Source: Candidatus Thiodiazotropha sp. 'RUGA' (GTDB taxonomy: Bacteria > Pseudomonadota > Gammaproteobacteria > Chromatiales > Chromatiaceae). From it: a DNA stretch of 64,000 bases. Below are positions 9,921-18,452 of this stretch, piece after piece; positions within the stretch are counted from its first letter, which is position 1, and each line of letters opens with the position of its first letter. The notes beneath the pieces are model-generated. The model was not told the DNA's origin and did no database searches. It was given only the letters and a program-made list of their open reading frames with translations. The stretch lies in the NCBI GenBank assembly GCA_016842065.1, contig JAEPDS010000005.1:119388-183387 (forward strand). The letters run 5' to 3'. The translations under genes were made by a program, and so were the position numbers.

Positions 9921-11008
9921 CGGAGCTTGAAATAGCCTCTGATCAGCCACCAACCTGCAACGATACCGATCAGATCGACCATCACATCACTCAATCGGGG
10001 CGCTCTGCCAGGCACATAGTGCTGCATGATTTCTGTCACCACCGCGGCAATCACCAGACCCGGCAATAGCATCCAAACCGTCTTCTCCTTTTCAGAAAAC
10101 AGAATCAGACTCAGCAGAAAGAACCCCAGCAGGTGGCCGAATTTGGATACGTCCCAGCGTTGCGGAAGAATATCCGCCGGTAGCTGATAGGGTACTCCCA
10201 GCGTATTGAGTAACTGCTTCGTGGTGAACTCGGGAAGATAGAGTGATAGCCAGTTTTCCAGCTCCGATTTCAGTTCGGCCGGCATCAGAATACCGACGGA
10301 AATCGCCATCAGCATGGCCAGAATAAAACCCATCTGGGTTCTCTGCCGATAGTGTTTGACCAGTTGCATAAGCCAGACGACTCCAAAAGCAGCCCAGACG
10401 GCCAACAGCAGATTTTTGATCAGGCTGTAGCTGAGCGGGATCGCGGCTGAATAGAGCAGCGGATCTTTGAAACGGAAGCTGCCTTTTGAGCCAAGCAAGC
10501 CGATTGACAGGCAGATCCGCTCAAGCGACTGATCGATTTCAATGCCTGTCCGATAGGATCTCCAGCCCGCATCTTGTTTGAGCGACAGCAACCTCCTGGT
10601 CAATCGGTAGTCCTTTGTGCCATCGGCAAGCTCACCGATCAACCCGGCCCGGGCCAGGTGCCAGGGCTTTACTCCGAGGACTAAATCGCTGGTTGAAGCC
10701 GTGATGCCGAGCACTACCCGATCCGGAAACGCTGCACGGTCCCAACATTGGGAGAGCGTATTGGACTGGGATAGAGCCTCGTGACGAATCTCCACAGTGC
10801 CATCGGCCACCAGCAGCAGATCTCTCTCCCCACTGATCTGCCAGCCAGCCAGATGATGCGAAAAATCCGCATTGAGCAACAACGGCTCACCATCAACCAC
10901 ATAGCCATCGACTGAGGCAAAAAACAGCGTGCTCAGAAGTGCCAGCGAGGTGGCGATCAGATAGTGAACCGATAGACTTTGAGGGTACTTCCCTGAACCT
11001 TCAAGCAT
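9902..11008 (-). CDS. VanZ-domain membrane protein with an extracytoplasmic beta-rich domain
   Basis: Function unknown. An N-terminal hydrophobic segment (YLIATSLALLSTLFFAS) is followed by about 150 residues that read like a beta-sandwich (LLLNADFSHHLAGWQISGE, and alternating short hydrophobic strands). Four or five membrane segments come next. The last part (FGHLLGFFLLSLILF, VVTEIMQHYVPGRAPRLSDV, DLIGIVAGWWL) matches the VanZ/teicoplanin-resistance-like fold with its conserved E-x2-Q and R-x-S/P-D positions. It starts 10 bp after orn on the same strand, so it is probably co-transcribed. Resistance to glycopeptides is not implied; VanZ domains are common in envelope and exopolysaccharide contexts. 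Confidence 0.8.
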   Translation of the reverse strand: MLEGSGKYPQSLSVHYLIATSLALLSTLFFASVDGYVVDGEPLLLNADFSHHLAGWQISGERDLLLVADGTVEIRHEALSQSNTLSQCWDRAAFPDRVVLGITASTSDLVLGVKPWHLARAGLIGELADGTKDYRLTRRLLSLKQDAGWRSYRTGIEIDQSLERICLSIGLLGSKGSFRFKDPLLYSAAIPLSYSLIKNLLLAVWAAFGVVWLMQLVKHYRQRTQMGFILAMLMAISVGILMPAELKSELENWLSLYLPEFTTKQLLNTLGVPYQLPADILPQRWDVSKFGHLLGFFLLSLILFSEKEKTVWMLLPGLVIAAVVTEIMQHYVPGRAPRLSDVMVDLIGIVAGWWLIRGYFKLRQAVAD

Positions 11009-11017
11009 GGAATCGTG

Positions 11018-11566
11018 TTAGGGGAGCCTGAGGAAGTGATTGCGATAGAAGTGAAGCTCGGCAATCGAATCCTTGATGTCGTCCAGAGCAAGATGCTTAC
11101 CCTGTTTGGTAAACCCCTCACTCAATGATGGCGACCAGCGGTTCATCAGCTCTTTCAAAGTGCTGACGTCCAGATTCCGATAGTGGAAGTAGGCTTCCAG
11201 TTCTGGCATCGTCCTGGCCAGAAAACGCCGGTCCTGACAGATGCTGTTGCCACACATGGGGGATGCCCCGGCAGGTACGTACTGCTGCAGAAAGCGGATC
11301 GTCTCAGCCTGCGCCTCGGCTTCACTGTATTGGCTCTGCTTGACCCGTTCCAGCAATCCCGAACCTCCATGCTGGCGCTGATTCCACTCATCCATGGCAT
11401 CGAGAACGGCCTGGGGTTGATGGACCGCGATCACCGGCCCTTCAGCAAGAATACTCAGATTGACATCGGTAACGATGGTCGCAATCTCAATGATTTCGTC
11501 TTGCTGGGTGTCCAACCCGGTCATTTCCAGGTCGATCCAAATTAGATTGGAGGCATCAACAGGCAT
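11018..11566 (-). CDS. orn: Oligoribonuclease Orn
   Basis: DEDDh 3'-5' exonuclease that degrades dinucleotides, including pGpG from c-di-GMP turnover. The protein is 182 aa. Exo I is [10 protein letters not shown] at 10-19. Exo II includes [20 protein letters not shown]. Exo III has [18 protein letters not shown] with the catalytic His. The ATG start is clear. Its role in removing pGpG is relevant because a PilZ protein is encoded in this window, but no direct link is shown. The VanZ-domain gene follows after 10 bp. Confidence 0.97.
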   Translation of the reverse strand: MPVDASNLIWIDLEMTGLDTQQDEIIEIATIVTDVNLSILAEGPVIAVHQPQAVLDAMDEWNQRQHGGSGLLERVKQSQYSEAEAQAETIRFLQQYVPAGASPMCGNSICQDRRFLARTMPELEAYFHYRNLDVSTLKELMNRWSPSLSEGFTKQGKHLALDDIKDSIAELHFYRNHFLRLP

Positions 11567-11867
11567 CTTGTTATCCTTCTGTTACGGAACCGCTACGCGG
11601 CGAAATTCTAACAGGAAGCCGTCTAAGACTGTATGGCAATTCATCCATAAGACAGCTGCTGCCGAACCTTTGCTCTGCAACCCCGGTCAAAACCATAACC
11701 AATCCTGCGCAAAAAACCGCCATAAAAGTAAGTATGGGGTAGCGAGTGAATGATCGAAAATGGAAACGGATGCCGCTATGTTGGCTGGTATACCAGGGCT
11801 CAACACGACATAATTGGTCGCCGGATCGATCGCGCCCCCAAATCCCAGGAGTTTTGATTAACCACTG

Positions 11868-13115
11868 ATGGCACTCTTTACACAACTGTTTTTACTGTTT
11901 TTGATTCTCGGCACCATGTTACAGCTGTGGCTGCTCTATCGGCATCTGCAGCATGTCACACAACACCGAAGCCAGGTACCCGCCGCCTTCAAGGACCGGG
12001 TGCCCCTTGAGGACCACCAGAAAGCCGCCGACTACACCCAGGCGAAGGGCAAGCTAGCCTTTATCGAGGCTCTGATCGGGGTGGCTCTGTTGCTGTTCTG
12101 GACTCTGGGTGGTGGTCTGGAGCTGCTGATTCAGTACTGGAACGGGATGCAATGGGGGCCATTAACCACGGGGATTGTGTTTATATTCTCTTTCTTCTTT
12201 ATCGGCTCTCTGCTGGATCTGCCCTTCGATCTCTATCGGACCTTTCGCCTGGAAGCCCTGTTCGGATTCAACCGCAATACCCCGCAGCAATATATCAAGG
12301 ACCGACTGATCGGACTGCTGCTGTCGATTCTGTTGGGGTTACCGCTGTTGTGGGTGATACTGAAACTAATGGCCAGTGCCGGGCAGTACTGGTGGCTTGC
12401 CGCATGGCTGGTATGGCTCAGCTTCACCCTGACCATCTCATGGGCCTATCCCCGCTTCATTGCACCACTGTTCAACAAATTCACCCCACTCTCCGAAGGG
12501 GAGATGCGTGAACGAATCGGTAGTTTGCTGCAACGTTGCGGATTCACCAGTGACGGGATCTTCGTCATGGACGGCTCCAAACGCTCTGCCCATGGCAACG
12601 CCTACTTCACCGGCTTTGGCAAAACCAAACGCATCGTCTTTTTCGATACCTTGCTGGAGGCCCTGAATGCGGATGAGGTGGAAGCGGTTCTGGCCCACGA
12701 ACTGGGCCACTTTCACTACAAACATATCCACAAACAGATGCTGGTCATGGCCCTGCTCTCACTTGGCGCGATGGCACTGCTTGGCTGGCTCTCCCAGCAG
12801 CTCTGGTTCTATAACGGTCTGGGTATATCCCAATCCTCCGATGCCGCAGCTCTGCTGTTGTTTGTCCTGACGATCCCTGTGTTCACCATATTTTTCACCC
12901 CTCTGGGCAGCTTTCTCTCCCGTCGCCACGAGTTTGAGGCGGATGATTATGCAGTCAGTCAGAGTAGCGGGGAGTTTCTGATCCAGGCGCTTGTCAAACT
13001 CTATCAGGACAATGCAAGCACACTGACGCCGGATCCACTCTATTCATTTTTCCATGACAGTCACCCACCGGCACCGGTGCGAATTGCCCACATCTCCAAG
13101 CAGATTACCCAATAG
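11868..13115 (+). CDS. M48 family metalloprotease (CAAX prenyl protease Ste24-like)
   Basis: Integral-membrane zinc endopeptidase of the Ste24 type, with a probable membrane-protein quality-control role. At 415 aa it has about seven hydrophobic segments. The zinc motif is HELGH at 277-281, and the third ligand lies in EFEADDYA further on. It also has DGSKRSAHGNAYFTGFG and a C-terminal SFFHDSHPPAPVRI, both typical of the Ste24 branch rather than HtpX. The ATG at 11868 has AGGAG about 15 bases upstream, which is further than usual. A small cytochrome c gene follows after 13 bp, so the two are probably co-transcribed. Confidence 0.92.
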   Translation: MALFTQLFLLFLILGTMLQLWLLYRHLQHVTQHRSQVPAAFKDRVPLEDHQKAADYTQAKGKLAFIEALIGVALLLFWTLGGGLELLIQYWNGMQWGPLTTGIVFIFSFFFIGSLLDLPFDLYRTFRLEALFGFNRNTPQQYIKDRLIGLLLSILLGLPLLWVILKLMASAGQYWWLAAWLVWLSFTLTISWAYPRFIAPLFNKFTPLSEGEMRERIGSLLQRCGFTSDGIFVMDGSKRSAHGNAYFTGFGKTKRIVFFDTLLEALNADEVEAVLAHELGHFHYKHIHKQMLVMALLSLGAMALLGWLSQQLWFYNGLGISQSSDAAALLLFVLTIPVFTIFFTPLGSFLSRRHEFEADDYAVSQSSGEFLIQALVKLYQDNASTLTPDPLYSFFHDSHPPAPVRIAHISKQITQ

Positions 13116-13128
13116 ACGGAGCGAGTAG

Positions 13129-13416
13129 ATGAAAAAGATATTGATAGCTGCAACCTCATTACTGATTCCCGCCACCTCAAACCTGATGGCGGCGGATCTG
13201 GAACTGGGTAAACAGCTGAATCAAGAGCACTGCCTGAAATGTCACGGCAGTGAACTCTATACCCGGCCTAACCGCCGCGTGAAAAGCCTCGATGGTCTGC
13301 ATAAGCAAGTACGTTTTTGCGAACAGAATCTTGGCCTCACCTGGTTCGATGACCAGATCGACAGCACCGCAACCTATCTCAATCTGGAATACTACAAATT
13401 CGCCCCCAAACCTTAG
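13129..13416 (+). CDS. Small periplasmic monohaem c-type cytochrome
   Basis: A 95-aa exported protein with a signal peptide ([21 protein letters not shown]) and one haem motif, C35-L-K-C38-H39. Downstream come [14 protein letters not shown] and [17 protein letters not shown]. The mature region after the haem site has no methionine, so the usual Met sixth ligand is absent. H58 and C64 are the visible alternatives. The partner and redox role are unknown. It sits between the M48 protease (13 bp upstream) and rsgA (90 bp downstream). Electron-transfer function is inferred from the motif alone. Confidence 0.85.
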   Translation: MKKILIAATSLLIPATSNLMAADLELGKQLNQEHCLKCHGSELYTRPNRRVKSLDGLHKQVRFCEQNLGLTWFDDQIDSTATYLNLEYYKFAPKP

Positions 13417-13506
13417 GCTCTGTTGAGGCTCTACCCATCGCTGAAAAGATCATTAGCTTGTGCGACTCAGGTGAACTCGCGAATTCCAGTTTAGGATTAC
13501 CTCTGC

Positions 13507-14499
13507 ATGGCTAAACGGCGTCTGACAAACCAACAGAGAAACCGTATCAAGGCCATTCAGGAAAAGCGCCGTCAACGTCTGGATCAGCGGGCAAACCAGG
13601 CCCTGAGCAGCGCTGCCGAGCAACCTGAACAAGAGGGTGTGGTCATCATACGCCATGGTGCAACACTGGGCATCGACGATGGTTCGGGCCGGATCTACCG
13701 CTGCCAGACCCGTCAGAACATCGGCCATCCCGTCTGCGGCGATCGGGTCATCTGGCAACAGGTGGATGAACACAGCGGGGTGGTCACCGCACTGCAGCCA
13801 CGTGAAAGTGTGCTCAGCCGTCCGGATTACAGCGGTCGACACAAACCGCTGGCCGCCAATATCAGTCAACTGGTGATCGTGCTGGCACCCAAACCGGAAC
13901 CCAGCGGCTATCTCCTCGACCAATACCTGGTCACCGCTGAAACCATCAAGATCCCGCCATTGATTGCAATCAATAAAATCGATCTGCTGACCGAGCAGAC
14001 GGAATCAGCTTTCATCGACCAGTTTGAGACCTATTCGAAGATTGGTTATCCGATCATCAACATCAGTGCAAAGCGTGAGCATGGACTGGATACATTGATC
14101 GACCATTTGAACCATGAAACCAGCATTCTGCTGGGACAGTCGGGGGTGGGAAAATCCTCGCTCATCAACGCCCTGTTGCCGCATCACGACATTGAAACCG
14201 GCAGGCTCTCAGAAGCCACCGGACTGGGCCGTCACACCACATCGGCGGCAACCTGCTACAACCTGCCACAGGGGGGTAAACTGATCGACTCTCCCGGTGT
14301 CCGCAGTTTCCGCCTTACCGATCTCAGTCGTGAAGAGCTGGAGCAGGGTTTCGCCGAATTCCGCCCCTATATCGGACAGTGCCGCTTTCACAACTGTACC
14401 CATGGCCATGAACCGGAATGCGCCATCCAGGGTGCGGTGGAACGGGGTGAGATTACCCGGCTCCGACTGGAGAACTTTCTCCGCTTGAGCAAGGCGTGA
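13507..14499 (+). CDS. rsgA: Small-subunit ribosome biogenesis GTPase RsgA
   Basis: Circularly permuted GTPase for late maturation of the 30S subunit. An N-terminal basic tail and OB fold (about 30-110) come first. The motifs then appear in permuted order: G4 as INKIDLL, G1 as GQSGVGKSS near 210, and G3 as DSPG. A zinc site CRFHNCTHGHEPEC starts near residue 295. The protein is 330 aa with the family start MAKRRLTNQQ. In many gammaproteobacteria rsgA is next to orn. Here orn is about 2 kb away and on the other strand. The stop lies 17 bp from the convergent sensor kinase gene. Confidence 0.96.
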   Translation: MAKRRLTNQQRNRIKAIQEKRRQRLDQRANQALSSAAEQPEQEGVVIIRHGATLGIDDGSGRIYRCQTRQNIGHPVCGDRVIWQQVDEHSGVVTALQPRESVLSRPDYSGRHKPLAANISQLVIVLAPKPEPSGYLLDQYLVTAETIKIPPLIAINKIDLLTEQTESAFIDQFETYSKIGYPIINISAKREHGLDTLIDHLNHETSILLGQSGVGKSSLINALLPHHDIETGRLSEATGLGRHTTSAATCYNLPQGGKLIDSPGVRSFRLTDLSREELEQGFAEFRPYIGQCRFHNCTHGHEPECAIQGAVERGEITRLRLENFLRLSKA

Positions 14500-14516
14500 C
14501 AGGCGCCAGTGGGCCA

Positions 14517-15872
14517 CTAGCTTTCCGCAAAGCGAATCTCCACTGCAGCCCCGCCCAGCTCACTGGATTCACCAAGCTTGATCTCCCCTCCGTATGCCTG
14601 AGCGATATCCAGCGCCACCGCCAAACCAATGCCCTGTCCGGGTTGTCTGGTGTCGGCACGATTACCCCGTTGAAAGACACTCTGCTGAAGGTGCTGGGGA
14701 ATCCCCTCCCCATCATCCTCAATCCGAATCGACAGAATGGGATCAGAGCTGACGGTCACCCGGATCCGGCTGCGGCCATATTTACAGGCATTCTCCATCA
14801 GGTTGCCAAGCAGCTCCATCAGATCCCCCTCTTCACCGAAAAAGCGGCTCTCCGGGGCAACCGACGTCTGCCACTCGATCCCCTTATCCAGATAGACCTT
14901 GTCGAGCGATTTGACCAGTCTTTCCAGCAGCGGTCCGATCTCCAGGCTCTGGGTCAACAGATGTCGCCCTGATGCGGCGGCACGCTGCAGTTGATGACTG
15001 ACAATCTGATTCATCCGCTCGACCTGCTCCCGCACGGTCTGTTCGGTGTGACTGCCGGGCTGGTCGGCAACGCCCTGCAGGATCGCCAGGGGCGTCTTCA
15101 GGCTATGGGCCAGATCCCCGAGACTGTCCCGATAGCGTTGCTGTCTTGCCTGGGCATGTTGAATCAGGGAGTTGATGTTTGAGGTGAGTCGATTCAACTC
15201 TTTCGGGTAGCGCCCCTGGAGTCTTTCCGAACGACCCGACTCGATCTCCGTGAGCGCCTCTTCCACCTCGCGCAGCGGCCGCAGGCCCCAACTCAGGACC
15301 CACCCCTGCACCAGCAGCAGCAGCAGGGCTGCGCCGCCCAGCCAGAGAAACAGGGTATCGCGATAGGTGGCAATCTGCTCCTGGATCGGTTGCAGGTCCT
15401 CGGCCACCGACAGCACATACTTCAACTCCCGCCCATTGAAGTCTTCCCACACCACCGCGAAGTTGAAGCCCATGACATCCCCGACCGCCAATTGGTATCG
15501 CCCGCTCTCAGACTCACCGGGGGGCAGGTCCCGGGAAAAACTCATCGCCTGGCCAAGGGAGGAGCCGGAGTGCCAGTTGTAACCTTCCGGATATTGGATT
15601 ACCTGGGCATAGAGACCGGACTCGGGACGATTGAATCGGGGGTCGGTCAAGACCCCGGGCATGGTCAGTTGACCCTCACTGCCCTCTTCCGCCGCCGCAA
15701 GCAGCGCATAGACATTGCTTAGCAGTCTCGCCTCGAGCGCCTCTTGCGTGGCTGAACGAAATGCCTTATCCAGAGACAGACCGGTGAGCCCCAGGAAAGC
15801 GCCCAGCACCAGGCTTGCCGCCAACAGCAGTCGTTGTCGAATCGAGAGATTAGATATTCCGCTCAAGGGCAA
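14517..15872 (-). CDS. PhoQ-like sensor histidine kinase
   Basis: Two-component membrane sensor. Two membrane segments (LLLAASLVLGAFLGLTGL and FLWLGGAALLLLLVQGWVLSW) flank a periplasmic domain of about 130 residues. A HAMP region follows, then the phosphoacceptor H in LAHSLKTPLAILQ (the PhoQ-type H-box), an N box NLMENACKYG, and G boxes DDGEGIP and GQGIGLAVA. The reading frame is open upstream to 16040. However, a TTG at 15872, preceded by GAAGAGG at good spacing and overlapping the response regulator stop by 23 bp, fits best (451 aa). A TTG at 15866 is an alternative. It is the last gene of the PepSY-regulator-kinase run. Confidence 0.9.
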   Translation of the reverse strand: MPLSGISNLSIRQRLLLAASLVLGAFLGLTGLSLDKAFRSATQEALEARLLSNVYALLAAAEEGSEGQLTMPGVLTDPRFNRPESGLYAQVIQYPEGYNWHSGSSLGQAMSFSRDLPPGESESGRYQLAVGDVMGFNFAVVWEDFNGRELKYVLSVAEDLQPIQEQIATYRDTLFLWLGGAALLLLLVQGWVLSWGLRPLREVEEALTEIESGRSERLQGRYPKELNRLTSNINSLIQHAQARQQRYRDSLGDLAHSLKTPLAILQGVADQPGSHTEQTVREQVERMNQIVSHQLQRAAASGRHLLTQSLEIGPLLERLVKSLDKVYLDKGIEWQTSVAPESRFFGEEGDLMELLGNLMENACKYGRSRIRVTVSSDPILSIRIEDDGEGIPQHLQQSVFQRGNRADTRQPGQGIGLAVALDIAQAYGGEIKLGESSELGGAAVEIRFAES

Positions 15873-16530
15873 ACCGGTAACCTCTTCCGCGCAGTGTCTC
15901 AATCGGTTTGTAGCGGTCATCCGGGTCGAGTTTCTTGCGCAGACGCCTGACAAAAACCTCGATGGTATTACTGTCCCGGTCCCAGTCCTGTTCATAGATG
16001 TGCTCGGTGAGATCGGTCTTCGAAACCACCTCCCCCGCATGCAGCATCATGTACTCAAGCACCTTGTATTCGTAGGCGGTCAGCTCCACCGGCTGATCAT
16101 TGATCGAGACGGCCTGGGTGCGGGTATCCAGGGAGACCGGACCGCCCGACAACACCGGCTGAGACCAGCCCCCGGAACGTCTCAACAGGGCATTCAGTCT
16201 GGCCAGCAACTCCTCCACATGGAAGGGTTTCACCAGATAGTCGTCCGCCCCGGCTTCCAGGCCTTCCACCTTATCCTGCCAGTTGCCCCGGGCCGTCAGG
16301 ATCAGGATCGGAAAGTGCTTATCGAGTTTTCGTAATTCACGGATCAATTCGATACCGGACATCTTCGGCAGACCGATATCGACGATGCCCACATCGATGG
16401 CATACTCCCGCCCAAGGAAGAGGCCTTCTGCACCATCTTCCGCACTGTCTACGGTGTAGCCGGTTTCAGCCAGTCGGGCGGCAAGCGGTTCACGGATTTC
16501 CGCTTCATCTTCAACCAACAGAACGCGCAT
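15850..16530 (-). CDS. PhoP/OmpR-family response regulator
   Basis: Transcription factor partner of the adjacent PhoQ-like kinase. The receiver domain (1-115) has acidic D8/E9-type residues in LVEDEAE, the phosphoacceptor D51 in DIGLPKMSG, T in LTARG, and K in DYLVKPF. A winged-helix DNA-binding domain follows (VELTAYEYKVLEYMM, EVFVRRLRKKLDP, IETLRGRGYRF). The protein is 226 aa with an ATG start. Its end overlaps the kinase. The PepSY-domain gene precedes it by 66 bp. Target genes are not known; the neighbouring envelope proteins are plausible. Confidence 0.95.
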   Translation of the reverse strand: MRVLLVEDEAEIREPLAARLAETGYTVDSAEDGAEGLFLGREYAIDVGIVDIGLPKMSGIELIRELRKLDKHFPILILTARGNWQDKVEGLEAGADDYLVKPFHVEELLARLNALLRRSGGWSQPVLSGGPVSLDTRTQAVSINDQPVELTAYEYKVLEYMMLHAGEVVSKTDLTEHIYEQDWDRDSNTIEVFVRRLRKKLDPDDRYKPIETLRGRGYRFALERNI

Positions 16531-16596
16531 CTATATGCCTCCGAGTGTCAGTTCAGCGGAATGAAACCGGATGGGTTTGGCAAAGCCATCGCTCGA

Positions 16597-16863
16597 TCAG
16601 CGTCTGCCACCAATGCCTCCACCCCGGTTGTTCGCATTGATTCGTAACCGACGCACCTTACCGTCCTGCGTCAGAATGCGGATATTGTGCACTCTCTGAC
16701 CATCCTGGTTTCGGGTTTCCGCAGAAATCACCTGACCACCGGTACGCTTTTTAGCCTGCTCTACAGCCTTGTTGAGGCTTACCTCGGCGAATGCCGGGTT
16801 GAGCGTCATCAGCAGCAAGCCGAGCAGCAGGGTACGCCAAAGATGTGATCTGCTTTTCCTCAT
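16597..16863 (-). CDS. Exported PepSY-domain protein
   Basis: Small 88-aa protein. Its signal peptide (HLWRTLLLGLLLMTLNPAFA) is followed by one PepSY-like unit (VSLNKAVEQAKKRTGGQVISAET, then KVRRLRINANNRGGG). The ATG at 16863 is chosen. The frame is open to a GTG at 16938, but that would put 25 polar residues before the signal peptide. PepSY proteins are often found beside PhoPQ-like systems and are thought to act in the periplasm as inhibitors or ligands. Regulation of the adjacent kinase is inferred from position only. Confidence 0.82.
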   Translation of the reverse strand: MRKSRSHLWRTLLLGLLLMTLNPAFAEVSLNKAVEQAKKRTGGQVISAETRNQDGQRVHNIRILTQDGKVRRLRINANNRGGGIGGRR

Positions 16864-17021
16864 AGGATGAAAACCCGATGGTAGATTTGTAACCGGTTCA
16901 GTTCCCTCCTGCGGTGAGCCGGGGCTCTGCCGGTTCACCGCAGATGGTCTATCTGTTATACCTCTTTCGTCATTTTAAAGCGATTTTCCAGTCAGACAAT
17001 CACAGCACCATCGAATTCAGA

Positions 17022-17555
17022 TCAGTGGTCGTGAATCGGCCTGACACTGACCCGCACAGGAATCCGCTCTCCCGGGTGCTCTTTGGTAAAAGTTGTGAAG
17101 ACCCGGCCCCGATAGCGATAGGTCACATCATAGCCGGTCAGCTGCTCCTCATAGTGGGTCTGATGAGTGGTTTCACAGCGACGTTCATAGGAGGTTGAAT
17201 AGTGGCCTCCACGCTTCTGGTGACTCAGATCGTGACCGATGGCGCCGCCCAGCAGGGTTCCGGCCAGGGTTGCCGCATCCTTGCCCCTACCACGTCCGCG
17301 GCTGACGGAATTGGCGACCACACCACCGATGATGCCGCCCAGAACCGTGCCGGTGTAACCATGCCCTCTGGGCTGGTAGTGGGTGACTTCCTCATCCCAA
17401 CAATGACGCTCCGGCTCGGTGATCTCCACCGTGCGGTAGACAGGCTCCACATCAATGACCTTGGCGCTATCCTGGTAACGATCCCTTGGCCCGGCGTTGG
17501 CGCTCATCGACAGGGCCAGTGTGAGGATTCCGATAATCAGTGGTGTCTTTTTCAT
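17022..17555 (-). CDS. Glycine-zipper 2TM-domain envelope protein
   Basis: Exported 177-aa protein with signal peptide (KTPLIIGILTLALSMSANA). A central glycine-zipper hairpin runs from about 68 to 110 (GTVLGGIIGGVVANSV, then LAGTLLGGAIGHDLS). The flanking regions are His/Tyr- and Arg-rich and contain two cysteines. The ATG has GGAGAGC upstream. The family (Rick_17kDa_Anti / SlyB-like) sits in the outer membrane or periplasm, and its role is poorly defined. There is no lipobox, so it is not a lipoprotein of the 17-kDa type. It is separated from the PepSY gene by 158 bp. Confidence 0.85.
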   Translation of the reverse strand: MKKTPLIIGILTLALSMSANAGPRDRYQDSAKVIDVEPVYRTVEITEPERHCWDEEVTHYQPRGHGYTGTVLGGIIGGVVANSVSRGRGRGKDAATLAGTLLGGAIGHDLSHQKRGGHYSTSYERRCETTHQTHYEEQLTGYDVTYRYRGRVFTTFTKEHPGERIPVRVSVRPIHDH

Positions 17556-17650
17556 GATGCTCTCCGGGCAGATTCAGATCATTCAGGTGAGTGGTTCACC
17601 GGATGTTATCTACAGCTTAAGAGAGTCAAACTGAACGCAAACTGAATTCC

Positions 17651-18265
17651 TTAAAGATCGGTGTCAGCCTGTTTACGCCAGACCAGGATACGGTTGTTCA
17701 CCGGCATCTCGATATCCTCTTCAAAGGTCAGGCCCTGATCCGCAGCCAAAGCATTCAGATTGTCGAAATCCCTGATGCCACTCAACGGATCCCGGGATTT
17801 CAGCCATTCATCGAAGCGACTGTTGCTTTCGCTGGTGAAAGCCCCCTGGTAGTTGAATGGCCCATACAGCACAAACCGCCCTTCTGCCTGCAGCACACGG
17901 CCAACCCCTTGAAACAGGGCGATCACAGCCGGCCAGGACATGATATGGGTAGTATTGGCACTGAATACAGCGTCGTAGCGGCTCTTCGGCCAGTCAGAAG
18001 TAACGTCGAGCGTTAAAGGGGATAACAGATTGTCCAGTGCGGCTTCAGACAACCAGGCCCGGATACCCTCGTGATTCTCCTCCCGGTCACTGGTCTGCCA
18101 GATCAGATCCGGCATTGCATGTGCGAAAAACACACCATGCTGACCTGTACCACTGCCGATCTCCAGGACCGAGCGTGTCTCACTGAACAAGCGCAGCAGC
18201 TGATCCAGTATCGGCACCTTGTTCTCATCGCAGGCTTCGGCGTAGGGTTTGTTTGCCTGATTCAA
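17651..18265 (-). CDS. DUF938 SAM-dependent methyltransferase
   Basis: 204-aa class I methyltransferase-like protein of the DUF938 family; the substrate is unknown. The start region has the family motif KPYAEACDENKVPIL. SAM-binding motif I is VLEIGSGTGQHGVFFA, an acidic post-I region follows, and FSANTTHIMSW is the family signature. The only reasonable start is TTG at 18265, preceded by GGAG six bases upstream and by an in-frame stop a little further up. No neighbour gives a clear functional link. Confidence 0.88.
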   Translation of the reverse strand: MNQANKPYAEACDENKVPILDQLLRLFSETRSVLEIGSGTGQHGVFFAHAMPDLIWQTSDREENHEGIRAWLSEAALDNLLSPLTLDVTSDWPKSRYDAVFSANTTHIMSWPAVIALFQGVGRVLQAEGRFVLYGPFNYQGAFTSESNSRFDEWLKSRDPLSGIRDFDNLNALAADQGLTFEEDIEMPVNNRILVWRKQADTDL

Positions 18266-18452
18266 ATCGAACTCCAGTAACTGTGTCCCATATCAGTTGC
18301 CGATTATAGCCGTTAGTCCGTTGCAAGGCCCGCAGAGATCCCGCTTCGAATAAGGTCATTTGCAATGAGTAGGACACCCATTGAAGAAAAATATTATCTC
18401 TGCGATCAATTCAACGGCTATCTAACCCATCACAGACAACCGTCCCCAACAA

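Noticed and set aside
11571..11885. A 104-codon open frame on the minus strand between orn and the M48 gene
   Set aside because: It has no recognisable domain, overlaps the M48 start, and its codon pattern looks random; it is most likely a promoter region that stays open by chance.
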